From Clostridium sp. CAG:288 (GTDB lineage: Bacteria; Bacillota_I; Bacilli_A; RFN20; CAG-288): a stretch of 64,000 nucleotides of DNA. Location of the stretch: contig FR898169.1 of NCBI GenBank assembly GCA_000437395.1, forward strand, positions 62,001 to 126,000, given 5' to 3'. Position numbers and translations under genes: made by a program. Positions within the stretch are counted from its first letter, which is position 1. Each line of letters starts with the position of its first letter. A model generated the notes under the pieces. The model saw nothing but the letters and a program-made list of their open reading frames with translations, made no database searches and was not told the origin of the DNA. This document shows, in pieces, positions 43,095-52,897 of this stretch.

Positions 43095-44941
43095 AATCCT
43101 GTCCTCTTAAATAATTTTTCAATATCAGCTTTGCTAATTTTAATTATCGTTGGTCTACCATGTGGGCAATTAGCTGGGTTTTGACATTTAAACAATTCCC
43201 TTATTAATGCATTTTGGCTTTCAACACTTAAAATAGCATTTGCTCTAACACTAGCTTTACAAGCTTTAGATGCGATGGCTAAGTGCTTCAAAGAAGAAAT
43301 ATCAGCTTTTCTATCTTTTAACGCTTCTAAAACAATATCAGTTAAAACAGATTCATCGTCATCATCTTTTAAAGTTATCGGTATACGATCAATTCTAATC
43401 GAATTTCCACCAAAAGAACTAGCTTCAATTCCTAATGATTTTAAAAGAGCTATATGCTCAACATCAAAGTTAACTAAAGAGCTGTATGGTAAATCTATAA
43501 CTATTGGAAATAATGGTTCAATTGTTTCTTGGATTTGGTTAAACTCGCGTTCATATTTTTCATAGTTAATTCTTTCAGCTGCAGCGTGTTGATCAATTAA
43601 ATATAGTCCATCAGGTCCATCACAAACAATATATGTTTTTAATATTTGACCTATTGGTTTTAAATCTGGTATCTGTGAAGACTCATCGTTTTCAAAAAGT
43701 GTTTCTTGATATGGTTCTTCCTTAGTTAATTGTTCTTGTGCTAATGGTTGAACATACTCTTCATCCTTAAAAGAATCTATATTAGTATATGAGTTATCTA
43801 TATACGTATTTCCATACTCTTCATTTTTAACTTCATAATTACTTTTTACTGAAGCACTTGTATTTATAGGTGTTACTGGAGTAATAGGTCTATTAAAAAC
43901 AGGAGCCTTAACTTCAATTTTAACAGTATCTTTTGATGTTACTTCAGAATATGTTGGTCTCAATCGAATTAAAGCTCTTTTAATAGTATCCGTAATTAAA
44001 GAAGCTAATTCTTCTTCTGATGATAGTCTTACTTCTTTTTTGGAAGGGTGAACATTAACATCAACTAAAGAACTATCTACATTAATATATATTATTGTTA
44101 AAGGATATCTAGTTGGAGCTAGATAATCTTTATAGCTGTCAATTATTGCCTTTTGAGCTTTAGCTATATAGACACTACGATTATTGATAAAAGAAAGCAT
44201 ATCATATCTTGTTGCATAAGAAATTGATGGAGGAGCTATATAACCAAAAATAGAAAATTTACTTGATTGTGCTTCAATCTTAACCATTTTTTTAGCAACA
44301 TCATGACCATAAAGTGCGGAAATGCATTCTAATAGATCACCTCTGCCTGAAGTTTTAATAACTTGCCGCTCATCGATATATAAAACGAAAGAAACAGCTG
44401 GAAAGCCTAAAGCTAAATGTTCAACTTTTTCTACAATATCAGATATTTCAGTTTTATCTGCTTTTAAATATTTTAAACGAGCAGGAGTATTATAAAATAA
44501 CTCACTTATAGTAAATATCGAGCCTTTTCTAGCTGAGGCATCTTCTATAACCATTTCTTTATCTGGTTCTAAAAAAACTCTAGTTCCTTTTTCACCAGTA
44601 GAAGTTATCAACTCAACTTTACTGACAGCAGCAATCGATGGCAAAGCTTCGCCTCTAAAGCCTAAAGTCTTTATGCTCATCAAATCGTATTGACTTTTAA
44701 TTTTACTTGAAGCGTGTCTTTTAAATGCTAAAGCAGCATCAATTTCATCCATTCCAATTCCATCGTCTTTAACAACAATCTTTTCTCTTCCTGCTTTAAA
44801 GATACTTATTTCAATGTGTTTAGCGTTAGCATCTATTGCATTTTCAACTAGCTCTTTAACAACACTACTTGGTCTTTCAATAACTTCACCAGCAGCTATT
44901 AAGTTTGCTAGTTCAGGATTCATTACAGCTATTCTACCCAT
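43091..44941 (-). CDS. mutL: DNA mismatch repair protein MutL with endonuclease site
   Basis: A 616-residue GHKL ATPase that links MutS to strand incision. N-terminal motifs are ELVENAIDANA, VKDDGIGMD and TLGFRGEALPSI. A flexible linker covers about 330-420. The C-terminal part has DQHAAAERINYE, which fits the endonuclease motif DQHA-x2-E-x4-E, and CPHGRP, so this MutL nicks DNA itself, as expected where MutH is absent. It lies four bases after mutS and overlaps miaA. Confidence 0.96.
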   Translation of the reverse strand: MGRIAVMNPELANLIAAGEVIERPSSVVKELVENAIDANAKHIEISIFKAGREKIVVKDDGIGMDEIDAALAFKRHASSKIKSQYDLMSIKTLGFRGEALPSIAAVSKVELITSTGEKGTRVFLEPDKEMVIEDASARKGSIFTISELFYNTPARLKYLKADKTEISDIVEKVEHLALGFPAVSFVLYIDERQVIKTSGRGDLLECISALYGHDVAKKMVKIEAQSSKFSIFGYIAPPSISYATRYDMLSFINNRSVYIAKAQKAIIDSYKDYLAPTRYPLTIIYINVDSSLVDVNVHPSKKEVRLSSEEELASLITDTIKRALIRLRPTYSEVTSKDTVKIEVKAPVFNRPITPVTPINTSASVKSNYEVKNEEYGNTYIDNSYTNIDSFKDEEYVQPLAQEQLTKEEPYQETLFENDESSQIPDLKPIGQILKTYIVCDGPDGLYLIDQHAAAERINYEKYEREFNQIQETIEPLFPIVIDLPYSSLVNFDVEHIALLKSLGIEASSFGGNSIRIDRIPITLKDDDDESVLTDIVLEALKDRKADISSLKHLAIASKACKASVRANAILSVESQNALIRELFKCQNPANCPHGRPTIIKISKADIEKLFKRTGF

Positions 44942-44945
44942 ATTA

Positions 44946-47495
44946 TCACTTCACTTTCTTTTTTAATTCAAACAAGAAATTCAAGGCTTCTAATGGACTC
45001 ATAGCAAGTGGATCTATAGCTTTAATTTCTTTAGTTAACAAATCGTCAGGCTCTTCTTTCTTTTCTATCTTTTTAGCAACAGAGCCATAATCAATTTTCT
45101 TTTGTTCCAAAGCAGCTAATATTTCTTTTGCTCTTTCTAATAATTCATCTGGTAATCCCGCTAATCTAGCAACGTTAATACCATAGCTCTTATCCATTGG
45201 TCCTTCTTTAACTTTGTATAAGAATGTAACTTTGTCATCTCTTTCTGAGACATCTACGTGGATATTCTTAACTTCCTTTAAATGAGAGACTAAACTTGTG
45301 ATTTCATGATAGTGAGTTGAGAAAATTGTTTTTGCATGTACGTTAGCAACTAAATATTCAAGAATAGCTTGAGCTAAAGCCATACCATCATAAGTTGCAG
45401 TGCCACGTCCAATTTCATCAAACAACAACAAAGAATCAGCTGTTGCTTTTCTTAAAGCTTTGTTGGTCTCAGCCATTTCAACCATAAAAGTAGATTGTCC
45501 TTTAATTAAATCATCAGCTGCACCAATTCTTGTATAAACAGCATCAAAAACGTAAATATCACACTTACTTGCTGGTACATAGCAGCCTAATTGAGCCATG
45601 ATAACAATGAGAGCAAACTCTCTCATATATGTTGATTTACCACCCATATTAGGACCAGTAATTATTAAGACATCTGTATCTTTATCCATTATATAGTCAT
45701 TAGCTACAAATTCTTTTAAAGGCATAACCTTTTCAATAACAGGATGTCTTCCATCTAAAACTTCTATTCTTCTCTCATGATTAAAAGTTGGTCTAACATA
45801 TGAGTTCTCGGAACTGACAACAGCAAGTGAGACTATAACATCAAGGTATGCTAAACCTTGTGCTAAAAGTTGAATAGATTCAGTATAATTTGCAACTTTC
45901 TTTCTTAAGTCTTGGAACAATCTATACTCGTAATCTAATCTTTCTTCTTCAGCGTGTAAAATTCTATCTTCAGCCTCTTTTAATTCTTGAGTAACAAATC
46001 TTTCTCCATTTGTTAATGTTTGCTTACGTATATAACCAAATTCATCTTTGATCATACTTAAGTTTCCAGTTGAAACTTCAATGTAATAACCAAATACTCT
46101 GTTATATCCTATTCTTAAATTTTTAATACCTGTTCTTTCACGCTCTTTAGCTTCTAATGCACCAAGCCAACTTTTACCATCAGTAGTCATAGTGATAAGT
46201 TCATCTAAATGACTATCGTAACCCTTTTTAAATATTCCACCTTCTTTAATGGTTAGTGGGCAATCTGGTGAAATAGCCTTTTCTAATAGTGCTGTTAGAT
46301 CTTTAAAATCACCAAGAGCATCTACAATAGTAGCAAATCTTGCACTATTTAACTCTATAACTTTTTGTTTAATTTGTGGAACAGCTTCTAACGATTTTTT
46401 AAGTTGAAGCATTTCTCTACCTGAACAAGAGTCGAAACCAACTCTACCAACTAATCTATCTAAATCATAAATTTTATCTAACTCTTCAGCGATATCATCT
46501 CTGATTAAGAAGTTATCTATCAAAGTTGTAACCATATCTAGACGCATTTCTATTTCTTCTTGATCAGCAGATGGTTCATCTATAAATTGTTTTAACAATC
46601 TTTTTCCCATTGGTGTCTTACAATGATCAAGTAACCAATAAAGCGTTCCGTAGCTTCCTTCGCCTCTTAAATTTTTAGTTAACTCCATGTTAACTCTAGA
46701 GTTGTGGTCAATTAATAATACTTTTGTTTTGAGTCTATTTATTGCAGGTCTAAAGTATGATAAATCTCTTTTTTGAGTATCTTTTAAGTAATTAAACAAT
46801 TTTGCAACAGCCTTCATTTGTCTTGCATCTTTTAAATACTTAAATAAAGGCTCAACTTCTAAGCCAAAGGAATCATCGTTAGAATATGAAATACAAATGT
46901 TAGTACTCTCTTTGATATGATTTATTAAAGAAGCATCTAAAGAAGTAGAAACAACTAATTCTTTACAATCTAGATCAACTAATTCACTTACTAAATCATC
47001 AAGATTATGATTTATATTTGAAACGTTAAGTTCACCTGTTGAAAGATCAGCATACGAAATGACATAACAAGTTATTTCATCGTTTAAACTTGCTATAAAA
47101 TTATTGTCTGTAGTTTTTAGCTCTAAGTTTGCCCCTGGAGTTATAATTTGAACAACATCTCTTTCAACTAACTTTTTTGCTAATTTTGGATCTTCTAATT
47201 GTTCAACAATTCCAACTTTATATCCTTTATCAAGCAATTTTTGAACATATGTTAAATATGCGTGATGTGGAATACCACACATTGGAACTTTTTCTTCTAC
47301 ACCAGCGCTTTTTCCTGTCAAATATAGTTGTAATTCACGACTAGCTAATTTAGCATCATCAAAAAATAGTTCGTAAAAGTCTCCCAATCTAAACAATATT
47401 AAAACATCAGGATGTTTTGCTTTGATCGAAAGATATTGTTGCATCATAGGTGTGTATGTTGGTTCTTTAGTCTTTTTCTTCTTTGTTGTATCCAC
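44946..47495 (-). CDS. mutS: DNA mismatch repair protein MutS
   Basis: An 849-residue mismatch sensor. The N-terminal domain holds the mismatch-reading Phe and Glu in RLGDFYELFFDDA; the ATPase has Walker A GPNMGGKSTYMRE and Walker B LLFDEIGRGTATYDG. Domain order and length are those of MutS1. The start is GTG (47493-47495) with CGGAG ten bases upstream; the first residues are a lysine-rich extension before MMQQYL. A perfect 10-bp inverted repeat covers its -10 region. First gene of mutS-mutL-miaA. Confidence 0.96.
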   Translation of the reverse strand: MDTTKKKKTKEPTYTPMMQQYLSIKAKHPDVLILFRLGDFYELFFDDAKLASRELQLYLTGKSAGVEEKVPMCGIPHHAYLTYVQKLLDKGYKVGIVEQLEDPKLAKKLVERDVVQIITPGANLELKTTDNNFIASLNDEITCYVISYADLSTGELNVSNINHNLDDLVSELVDLDCKELVVSTSLDASLINHIKESTNICISYSNDDSFGLEVEPLFKYLKDARQMKAVAKLFNYLKDTQKRDLSYFRPAINRLKTKVLLIDHNSRVNMELTKNLRGEGSYGTLYWLLDHCKTPMGKRLLKQFIDEPSADQEEIEMRLDMVTTLIDNFLIRDDIAEELDKIYDLDRLVGRVGFDSCSGREMLQLKKSLEAVPQIKQKVIELNSARFATIVDALGDFKDLTALLEKAISPDCPLTIKEGGIFKKGYDSHLDELITMTTDGKSWLGALEAKERERTGIKNLRIGYNRVFGYYIEVSTGNLSMIKDEFGYIRKQTLTNGERFVTQELKEAEDRILHAEEERLDYEYRLFQDLRKKVANYTESIQLLAQGLAYLDVIVSLAVVSSENSYVRPTFNHERRIEVLDGRHPVIEKVMPLKEFVANDYIMDKDTDVLIITGPNMGGKSTYMREFALIVIMAQLGCYVPASKCDIYVFDAVYTRIGAADDLIKGQSTFMVEMAETNKALRKATADSLLLFDEIGRGTATYDGMALAQAILEYLVANVHAKTIFSTHYHEITSLVSHLKEVKNIHVDVSERDDKVTFLYKVKEGPMDKSYGINVARLAGLPDELLERAKEILAALEQKKIDYGSVAKKIEKKEEPDDLLTKEIKAIDPLAMSPLEALNFLFELKKKVK

Positions 47496-47512
47496 TTTAT
47501 TAAAACTCCGAT

Positions 47513-47536
47513 TTCTAGTTATTATTATAACTAGAA
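47513..47536. repeat. Perfect 10-bp inverted repeat at the mutS promoter
   Basis: TTCTAGTTAT and ATAACTAGAA are separated by four bases, with the minus-strand TATAAT of mutS at the centre. It is not followed by a T run, so it looks like an operator or cruciform, not a terminator. Confidence 0.7.
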
Positions 47537-47562
47537 CAAAACTTTAATTAAAGTAAATTTAA

Positions 47563-47591
47563 TTGCCAAATATATTCAAATATTTTATACT
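47563..47591 (+). promoter_or_regulatory. Promoter of the AraC-type regulator
   Basis: TTGCCA (47563-47568), 17-base spacer, TATACT (47586-47591), 24 bases before the start codon. Confidence 0.6.
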
Positions 47592-47615
47592 ATAAAAAGA
47601 AGACGAGGCTATGGT

Positions 47616-48482
47616 ATGAAAATTAGAAAAAACACAAATTACGGAAAAAACAAATTTCAATCAAACGGAATTACAGTAGCATTTAACAATACTACCACTA
47701 ATACGATAATATCGCCCTTTGAGCATTTCCACGAAGAATATGAATTGATGATAGTTTTATGTCCAGTTTGGTTAAAAATTAACGATAATATTTTTCTTTC
47801 TGAAGCAGGATATTGTTATTGCATTCCAAGTGAAACAAATCATGGAATCATAAAGCCTTTTAAAGGCATGAGTTTTATAGACATAAAATGGGATAAATTG
47901 GTATTTGAAAATTATTTAAAGTTATTTAATATACATACGGATTTTGAGTTTAAAACTAAATTCTCACTCGCATATTCATTATATAATTTAGTGACATATT
48001 TTATAGAAATATTTAATTCAAATTCTTTTGATAAGCATTATAAATTAAGACGTATAGTAGATTTGATTACAATAGAAGTATTTGATCAATTAACTTTATC
48101 AAAAAGTATTAAAAGAGTTGAAAATGCCTTTACTTCGACCAATATGTCAATCGCTTTAAAATATATAAATGAAAATTATAACAAAGAAATTAATATTACT
48201 ACTTTAGCTAAGCTATGTAACTTATCTAACTTTTACTTTGCAAGAAGTTTTAAATCTTATACGACATTTTCACCGATGGCATATGTGAGAAAAGTTAGAG
48301 TTGCTAAAGCCGTTCATTATCTTACTAACACAACCTTAAACGTTGGAATTATAAGTAAATTATCTGGATTTAAAACCCAAGCGAGATTGAATGAGGCCAT
48401 TAAAAAAGAATTTGGACTGACACCTACACAACTAAAAGATAAGAAAAATATAGAAAGTATAGTCTACTCAAAAAATAGATAG
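47616..48482 (+). CDS. AraC family transcriptional regulator
   Basis: A 288-residue regulator. Residues 25-100 form a cupin-like sensor (FEHFHEEYELMIVL, GYCYCIPSETNHG). Residues 180-280 hold the two helix-turn-helix units, ALKYINENYNKEINITTLAK and the second with LSGFKTQARLNEAIKKEFGL then TPTQ. The second unit is slightly unusual (KTQARLNEAIKKEFG where SQSYFSRxFKKxxG is common). GAGG precedes the start. The only close gene is tdk downstream; target and effector are unknown, though a sugar is usual for this type. Confidence 0.88.
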   Translation: MKIRKNTNYGKNKFQSNGITVAFNNTTTNTIISPFEHFHEEYELMIVLCPVWLKINDNIFLSEAGYCYCIPSETNHGIIKPFKGMSFIDIKWDKLVFENYLKLFNIHTDFEFKTKFSLAYSLYNLVTYFIEIFNSNSFDKHYKLRRIVDLITIEVFDQLTLSKSIKRVENAFTSTNMSIALKYINENYNKEINITTLAKLCNLSNFYFARSFKSYTTFSPMAYVRKVRVAKAVHYLTNTTLNVGIISKLSGFKTQARLNEAIKKEFGLTPTQLKDKKNIESIVYSKNR

Positions 48483-48513
48483 TATAATATTTCCTGTTGT
48501 GAGGTTATAAATT

Positions 48514-49098
48514 ATGTATCAAGAATTTCAACCAGGTTGGATAGAAGTAATATGCGGACCAATGTTTGCAGGTAAAAGCGAAGAGCTTATTAGAAGAGTT
48601 AGAACATTATCGTTCTCTAACAAAAATATCATCGCTTTTAAACCAGCGATAGATGATAGATATTCTATCGATGAAATTGCTTCTCACGCTGGAGAAAGAT
48701 ATAAAGCATATGCAATAAACAAAGCCCAAGATATCTTAAAGTACATTAAAGAAGATACAAATATAGTCGCTATAGATGAAGTTCAATTTTTTGATAAATC
48801 AATAATTGAAATCATTGAAGATATGGCAAATAAAGGCATTAGAGTTATTGTAGCTGGACTTGATAAAGACTTTAGGGGTGAACCATTTGGAATTATGCCT
48901 GAACTATTAGCAAGAGCTGAATTTGTTACTAAATTATCAGCTTGTTGCAAAGTTTGTGGTCAAGGTGCTACTAGAACACAACGAATAATTAATGGCAAAC
49001 CAGCTTATTATGAAGACCCTATTATTTTAGTAGGTGCTAATGAAAGCTATGAAGCTCGTTGCCGCAAACACCACGAAGTTCCACACAAATCTAAATAA
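48514..49098 (+). CDS. tdk: Thymidine kinase, type II
   Basis: It phosphorylates thymidine for salvage. The 194 residues show the P-loop GPMFAGKSEELIRR, the DEVQFFD block, the lasso-closing GLDKDFRGEPFG, and the zinc-binding cysteines in SACCKVCGQGATRTQR and YEARCRKHH. TGAGG lies before the ATG. A strong hairpin terminator follows directly. Confidence 0.96.
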   Translation: MYQEFQPGWIEVICGPMFAGKSEELIRRVRTLSFSNKNIIAFKPAIDDRYSIDEIASHAGERYKAYAINKAQDILKYIKEDTNIVAIDEVQFFDKSIIEIIEDMANKGIRVIVAGLDKDFRGEPFGIMPELLARAEFVTKLSACCKVCGQGATRTQRIINGKPAYYEDPIILVGANESYEARCRKHHEVPHKSK

Positions 49099-49105
49099 AT
49101 ATTTC

Positions 49106-49140
49106 AACTAAGTTTCCTCCAAGGCAACTTAGTTTTTTTA
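49106..49140 (+). terminator. Terminator after tdk
   Basis: AACTAAGTT and AACTTAGTT pair around an inner CCT/AGG step, followed by TTTTTTT. Confidence 0.9.
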
Positions 49141-49258
49141 TACATTGTTTTTCTATCTATAACATATTTTTATTAATAGAGTTACGTTTTATTGAATATA
49201 AAAAGTTAATAGTGCCAATAATCCTAATGAATTATAAAAATAAGAAAGAGGAAAACAA

Positions 49259-51325
49259 ATGTTCGAAAAATATACCCTTGATGCCCAAAAAATATTAACT
49301 TTAGCTGAATCGATAGCATTTTCTTATTCTAGTGCTGAAGTAAATGACTTACACCTTTTTATTGCCTTTTTAAAATCAAACGAAACCGAATTAGCATCTT
49401 TTTTAAGATCTAATGGTGCCAAAGTAATGCCATTTGAAGCACTCCTTAAGCCATCAAAAAAAGCCGAATCTTTAGATAATCCATTTTATCTTGAATATAC
49501 AAAAGATCTTTTAAATATTATGACTAAGTCAGAAAAGATAAGTAAAGATAAAAAAGAAAAGAAAATTTCTTCACTTTCATTATCTTTAGCATTAATGTCG
49601 TTTGAAAGTGAAAATCTAGATAGTATTTATCATATTTTAAAAGTTGATAAAGATACAATTGTTAAAACTTTGGAAAAGGCTTATAGAAAATCATCGGAAT
49701 TAGATTCGATAATAGACTTGCATAGATTAGGTATAAGAAAATTAGATCCTTTAATTGGAAGAAAAGAAGAAATTGAAGAACTAATAAAAGCTTTGCGAAA
49801 AAGAAACAAAGCTAATGCAGTTTTAATCGGTGAACCTGGAGTTGGTAAAACTCATATTGTCGAACATTTAGCAAAGAAAATAGAAGATGGTGAAATTCCA
49901 GAACTAGAAGATAAAAAAATATATGAGTTAGATATTGCATCTGCAGTAAGTGGTACTAAATATCGTGGTGAATTTGAAGAAAAGATAAAAAAGATAATAA
50001 AAAAAGTTATTGAAGATGGACACACAATTCTATTCATAGATGAAATACATAATATAGTAAAAGCTGGTGGTGCTGAAGGTGCTATTGATTGTGCTAATAT
50101 AATTAAGCCTTATTTAACACGTGGAGAAATTTCAATTATAGGTGCTACAACTTTTGATGAATATGAAAAAGTTTTTTCTGAAGATAAAGCTCTAAAAAGA
50201 AGATTTCAACCAATAAGAATTAGGCCAAATACACATGCTGAAACAGCTGAAATACTTAAATCGTTATTGCCTTTATATCAATCTTTTTACAACATAACAA
50301 TACCTGAGAATTCTATAGAACAAATACTAACTTTAACAGATAGATATGCCTCAAACGAATTTTATCCAGACAAAGCTATAGATGTTTTAGATAATGCTTG
50401 TTTAAATTCAAAAAATGAAGTTACTGAACAAATAATAATTGAAACTATTGAAAAATTATATAAAGTTAAAGTCGATTTTAAACCGAAAGCAGAATCAGTA
50501 ATTGACAAAATTTCTAAAGAAATTAAAGGACAAGACAATGCTCTCTATGAATTAAAGAAGAATCTTAAAGTAATAGATAATACTCTTTATGATACAAATA
50601 AACCTTTAGGAGTTTATCTATTTGTTGGGCCATCTGGAGTTGGAAAAACACAAACTGCAAAACTATTAGCTAAATATTATTTTAATTCAGAACTGTCATT
50701 CTTTAAAATTGATATGGCTGATTATAGAGACTCAAGTTCGCTTAGTAGATTAAATGGAACAAGTCCTGGATACGTCGGTTATAAAGAAGTCTCACCTTTA
50801 GTTAGACAATTGAAATCTTTTCCACACTCATTAATCTTGCTTGATGAAATTGAAAAAGCTTCTACTAGTATATTAGATTTCTTTCTAAATATTTTTGACG
50901 AAGGCTATTTTATTGATGGCGTGGGTCAAAAAATAAGTACAAGTAATGTAATATTTGTCTTGACAAGCAATTATTCTTTTGATTCTGATCATCTATTTTC
51001 TAGTAAAATTAATAGTTCAAAATCAAATATGAATCAAATACGTAAAGTTTTAGAAGAAAAATTTAGATATGAATTTTTAGCCCGTTTAGACGATATTATT
51101 TTATTTGATTATTTAAATGAAGACGCAAAAAAAGGCATTCTAACTGAATGCCTAAGAAACTATAAAAATATAGATGACTCTCTCGCTTTAGAAATATCTA
51201 ACGATATATTACTCACTTCTAATAAAGCAGAAATAAACCGTTATGGTGCAAGAGCTTTAAAAAAGATTGCTAAGAATAAAATATTAAACTTACAAACTAA
51301 TAAGAACTTTAGTTCGATTTCTTAA
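49259..51325 (+). CDS. Clp/Hsp100 AAA+ ATPase without middle domain
   Basis: A 688-residue two-ring unfoldase. Residues 1-150 are the Clp N domain, 165-400 AAA ring one (GEPGVGKTH, LFIDEIHNI), 430-680 ring two (GPSGVGKTQ, LILLDEIEKAS). Ring one runs into ring two without the coiled M domain of ClpC, ClpE or ClpB, giving a ClpA-like plan. I could not find the [LIV]GF loop that docks ClpP in ring two; the site reads SDHLFSSKINSS. It might therefore work without ClpP. AGAGG lies upstream; the end overlaps convergent recA by 17 bases. Confidence 0.85.
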   Translation: MFEKYTLDAQKILTLAESIAFSYSSAEVNDLHLFIAFLKSNETELASFLRSNGAKVMPFEALLKPSKKAESLDNPFYLEYTKDLLNIMTKSEKISKDKKEKKISSLSLSLALMSFESENLDSIYHILKVDKDTIVKTLEKAYRKSSELDSIIDLHRLGIRKLDPLIGRKEEIEELIKALRKRNKANAVLIGEPGVGKTHIVEHLAKKIEDGEIPELEDKKIYELDIASAVSGTKYRGEFEEKIKKIIKKVIEDGHTILFIDEIHNIVKAGGAEGAIDCANIIKPYLTRGEISIIGATTFDEYEKVFSEDKALKRRFQPIRIRPNTHAETAEILKSLLPLYQSFYNITIPENSIEQILTLTDRYASNEFYPDKAIDVLDNACLNSKNEVTEQIIIETIEKLYKVKVDFKPKAESVIDKISKEIKGQDNALYELKKNLKVIDNTLYDTNKPLGVYLFVGPSGVGKTQTAKLLAKYYFNSELSFFKIDMADYRDSSSLSRLNGTSPGYVGYKEVSPLVRQLKSFPHSLILLDEIEKASTSILDFFLNIFDEGYFIDGVGQKISTSNVIFVLTSNYSFDSDHLFSSKINSSKSNMNQIRKVLEEKFRYEFLARLDDIILFDYLNEDAKKGILTECLRNYKNIDDSLALEISNDILLTSNKAEINRYGARALKKIAKNKILNLQTNKNFSSIS

Positions 51326-52376
51326 AGTTTGGAACGATGCCTTGAGCTAAATTAGTCTTAATCTTTTCTTCTAGTTCAGACATAATCTCTGGATGTTCTT
51401 CAACAAACTTTTTGGCGTTTTGTTTTCCTTGGCCAATTTTTTCATCACCATATGAGAACCAAGCGCCTGATTGTTTAATAAACTTATAAGCGACAGCACA
51501 ATCAACGACTTCATCAATATGGGAAATTCCTTTTCCATAAACGATAGTAACTTGTGTTGTCTTAAATGGTGGTGCAACTTTATTTTTAGAGACTTTAACC
51601 GAAGCAATATTACCACTGACAATATCAGTGACATTATCCTTAATTTGCGATAACTTTTTGATTTCAATTCTTATCGAAGCATAGAACTTTAAGGCTCTAC
51701 CACCAGATGTAGTTTCTGTTGGTCCACCATAGCCCATAGTATTCATCTTTTCACGTAATTGGTTAATAAAGATGACAGTAGTATTTGTTCTATTTAAAAT
51801 ACCTGCTAATCTTCTAAGTGCTTTACTCATCATTCTAGCTTGAGTACCTACAGAGCTAGTGTCAAGAGAGGCTTCAATTTCTGCCTTAGGAACTAAAGCA
51901 GCAACAGAGTCGACTACAATTAAATCGATTGCTTTTGAATTAGCTAACAACTCTGTAATTTCTAAAGCTTCTTCACCTGAGCTAGGTTGAGATAATAACA
52001 AATTGTCAATATCAACTCCTAATGCAGCTGCATATTCTGGATCGATAGCATTTTCAGCATCGATAAAAGCTGCTCTACCACCGAGCTTTTGTGTTTGAGC
52101 AATAGCGTGTAAAGCTAATGTTGTTTTACCTGAAGATTCAGGCCCATAAATTTCAATAATTCTTCCTTTTGGATATCCACCAACGCCTAAAGCGTTATCG
52201 ATGAGCATACTGCCTGTAGGAATTACTTCGGTATCAATATGAGACTTGTCTCCAAGTTTCATGATTGCTCCTTTACCATAAGCCTTCTCAATTTTATCTA
52301 AGGTTTCAATTAGTTCTTTTTCAAGTCCGTCAGTTGCCATTGCTTCAGCACTGCTTTTTGCCTTTTTATCTGCCAT
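51309..52376 (-). CDS. recA: Recombinase RecA
   Basis: It forms the strand-exchange filament on single-stranded DNA and triggers SOS. The 355 residues include Walker A GPESSGKTT, the Walker B region LIVVDSVAAL, loop L2 neighbourhood FINQLREKMNTMGYGGPTET, and an acidic C-terminal part. AAAGGAG precedes the ATG. No Bacillus-type SOS box (CGAAC-N4-GTTCG) was seen in the 55 bases before it, so it may be driven from upstream with pgsA and pncC or lack SOS control. Confidence 0.97.
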   Translation of the reverse strand: MADKKAKSSAEAMATDGLEKELIETLDKIEKAYGKGAIMKLGDKSHIDTEVIPTGSMLIDNALGVGGYPKGRIIEIYGPESSGKTTLALHAIAQTQKLGGRAAFIDAENAIDPEYAAALGVDIDNLLLSQPSSGEEALEITELLANSKAIDLIVVDSVAALVPKAEIEASLDTSSVGTQARMMSKALRRLAGILNRTNTTVIFINQLREKMNTMGYGGPTETTSGGRALKFYASIRIEIKKLSQIKDNVTDIVSGNIASVKVSKNKVAPPFKTTQVTIVYGKGISHIDEVVDCAVAYKFIKQSGAWFSYGDEKIGQGKQNAKKFVEEHPEIMSELEEKIKTNLAQGIVPNFKKSN

Positions 52377-52431
52377 TTATAAAACTCCTTTCATTTTATA
52401 TATTGGGTTTTATTGTGATTTTTCTTTGAAT

Positions 52432-52893
52432 TTATAAAACTTTTACTTCATCGTATAGTTTTTTTATTGCAAAGTTAACACATTGTTCTCTTATTTTTTG
52501 TCTATCTCCATCAAGTTGAAGTTTATATACTTTAATATTATCTTTAATCTTAATTCCAATATAGACTTCACCAACTGGTTTTCCTTCCATAGCATCTGGT
52601 CCAGCATTACCGGTAAAGGAAACACTGACATCTGTTTTATGATAATCGCCTACAGAAATAGCCATTTCTTTTGCGGTTTCTTGAGAGACAGCACCATATT
52701 TATCTAAAGTTTCTTGCTTAACTCCCAAAGCCTCTTTAGCATCGTTAGCGTAAGTAACATTTGCTCCAACAAAGACGCTACTTGCCCCTGGAACAGATGT
52801 TATTGAAGCTGAGAATAAACCACCTGTCAAACTTTCTGCTGCAGATAGTCTTAAGTTTCTCTTTTTTAATTCTTCAAATAATTCTTTTATCAT
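52432..52893 (-). CDS. pncC: Nicotinamide-nucleotide amidase (CinA C-terminal domain only)
   Basis: The 153-residue stand-alone CinA C-terminal domain deamidates NMN to nicotinate mononucleotide in NAD recycling. Typical blocks are AAESLTGGLFSASITSVPGA, GANVTYANDAKEALGV and SFTGNAGPDAMEGKPVGEVY. The N-terminal CinA/MoaB-like half found in the Bacillus gene is absent. Its place between pgsA and recA is the conserved Bacillota order. Confidence 0.92.
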   Translation of the reverse strand: MIKELFEELKKRNLRLSAAESLTGGLFSASITSVPGASSVFVGANVTYANDAKEALGVKQETLDKYGAVSQETAKEMAISVGDYHKTDVSVSFTGNAGPDAMEGKPVGEVYIGIKIKDNIKVYKLQLDGDRQKIREQCVNFAIKKLYDEVKVL

Positions 52894-52897
52894 ATGA

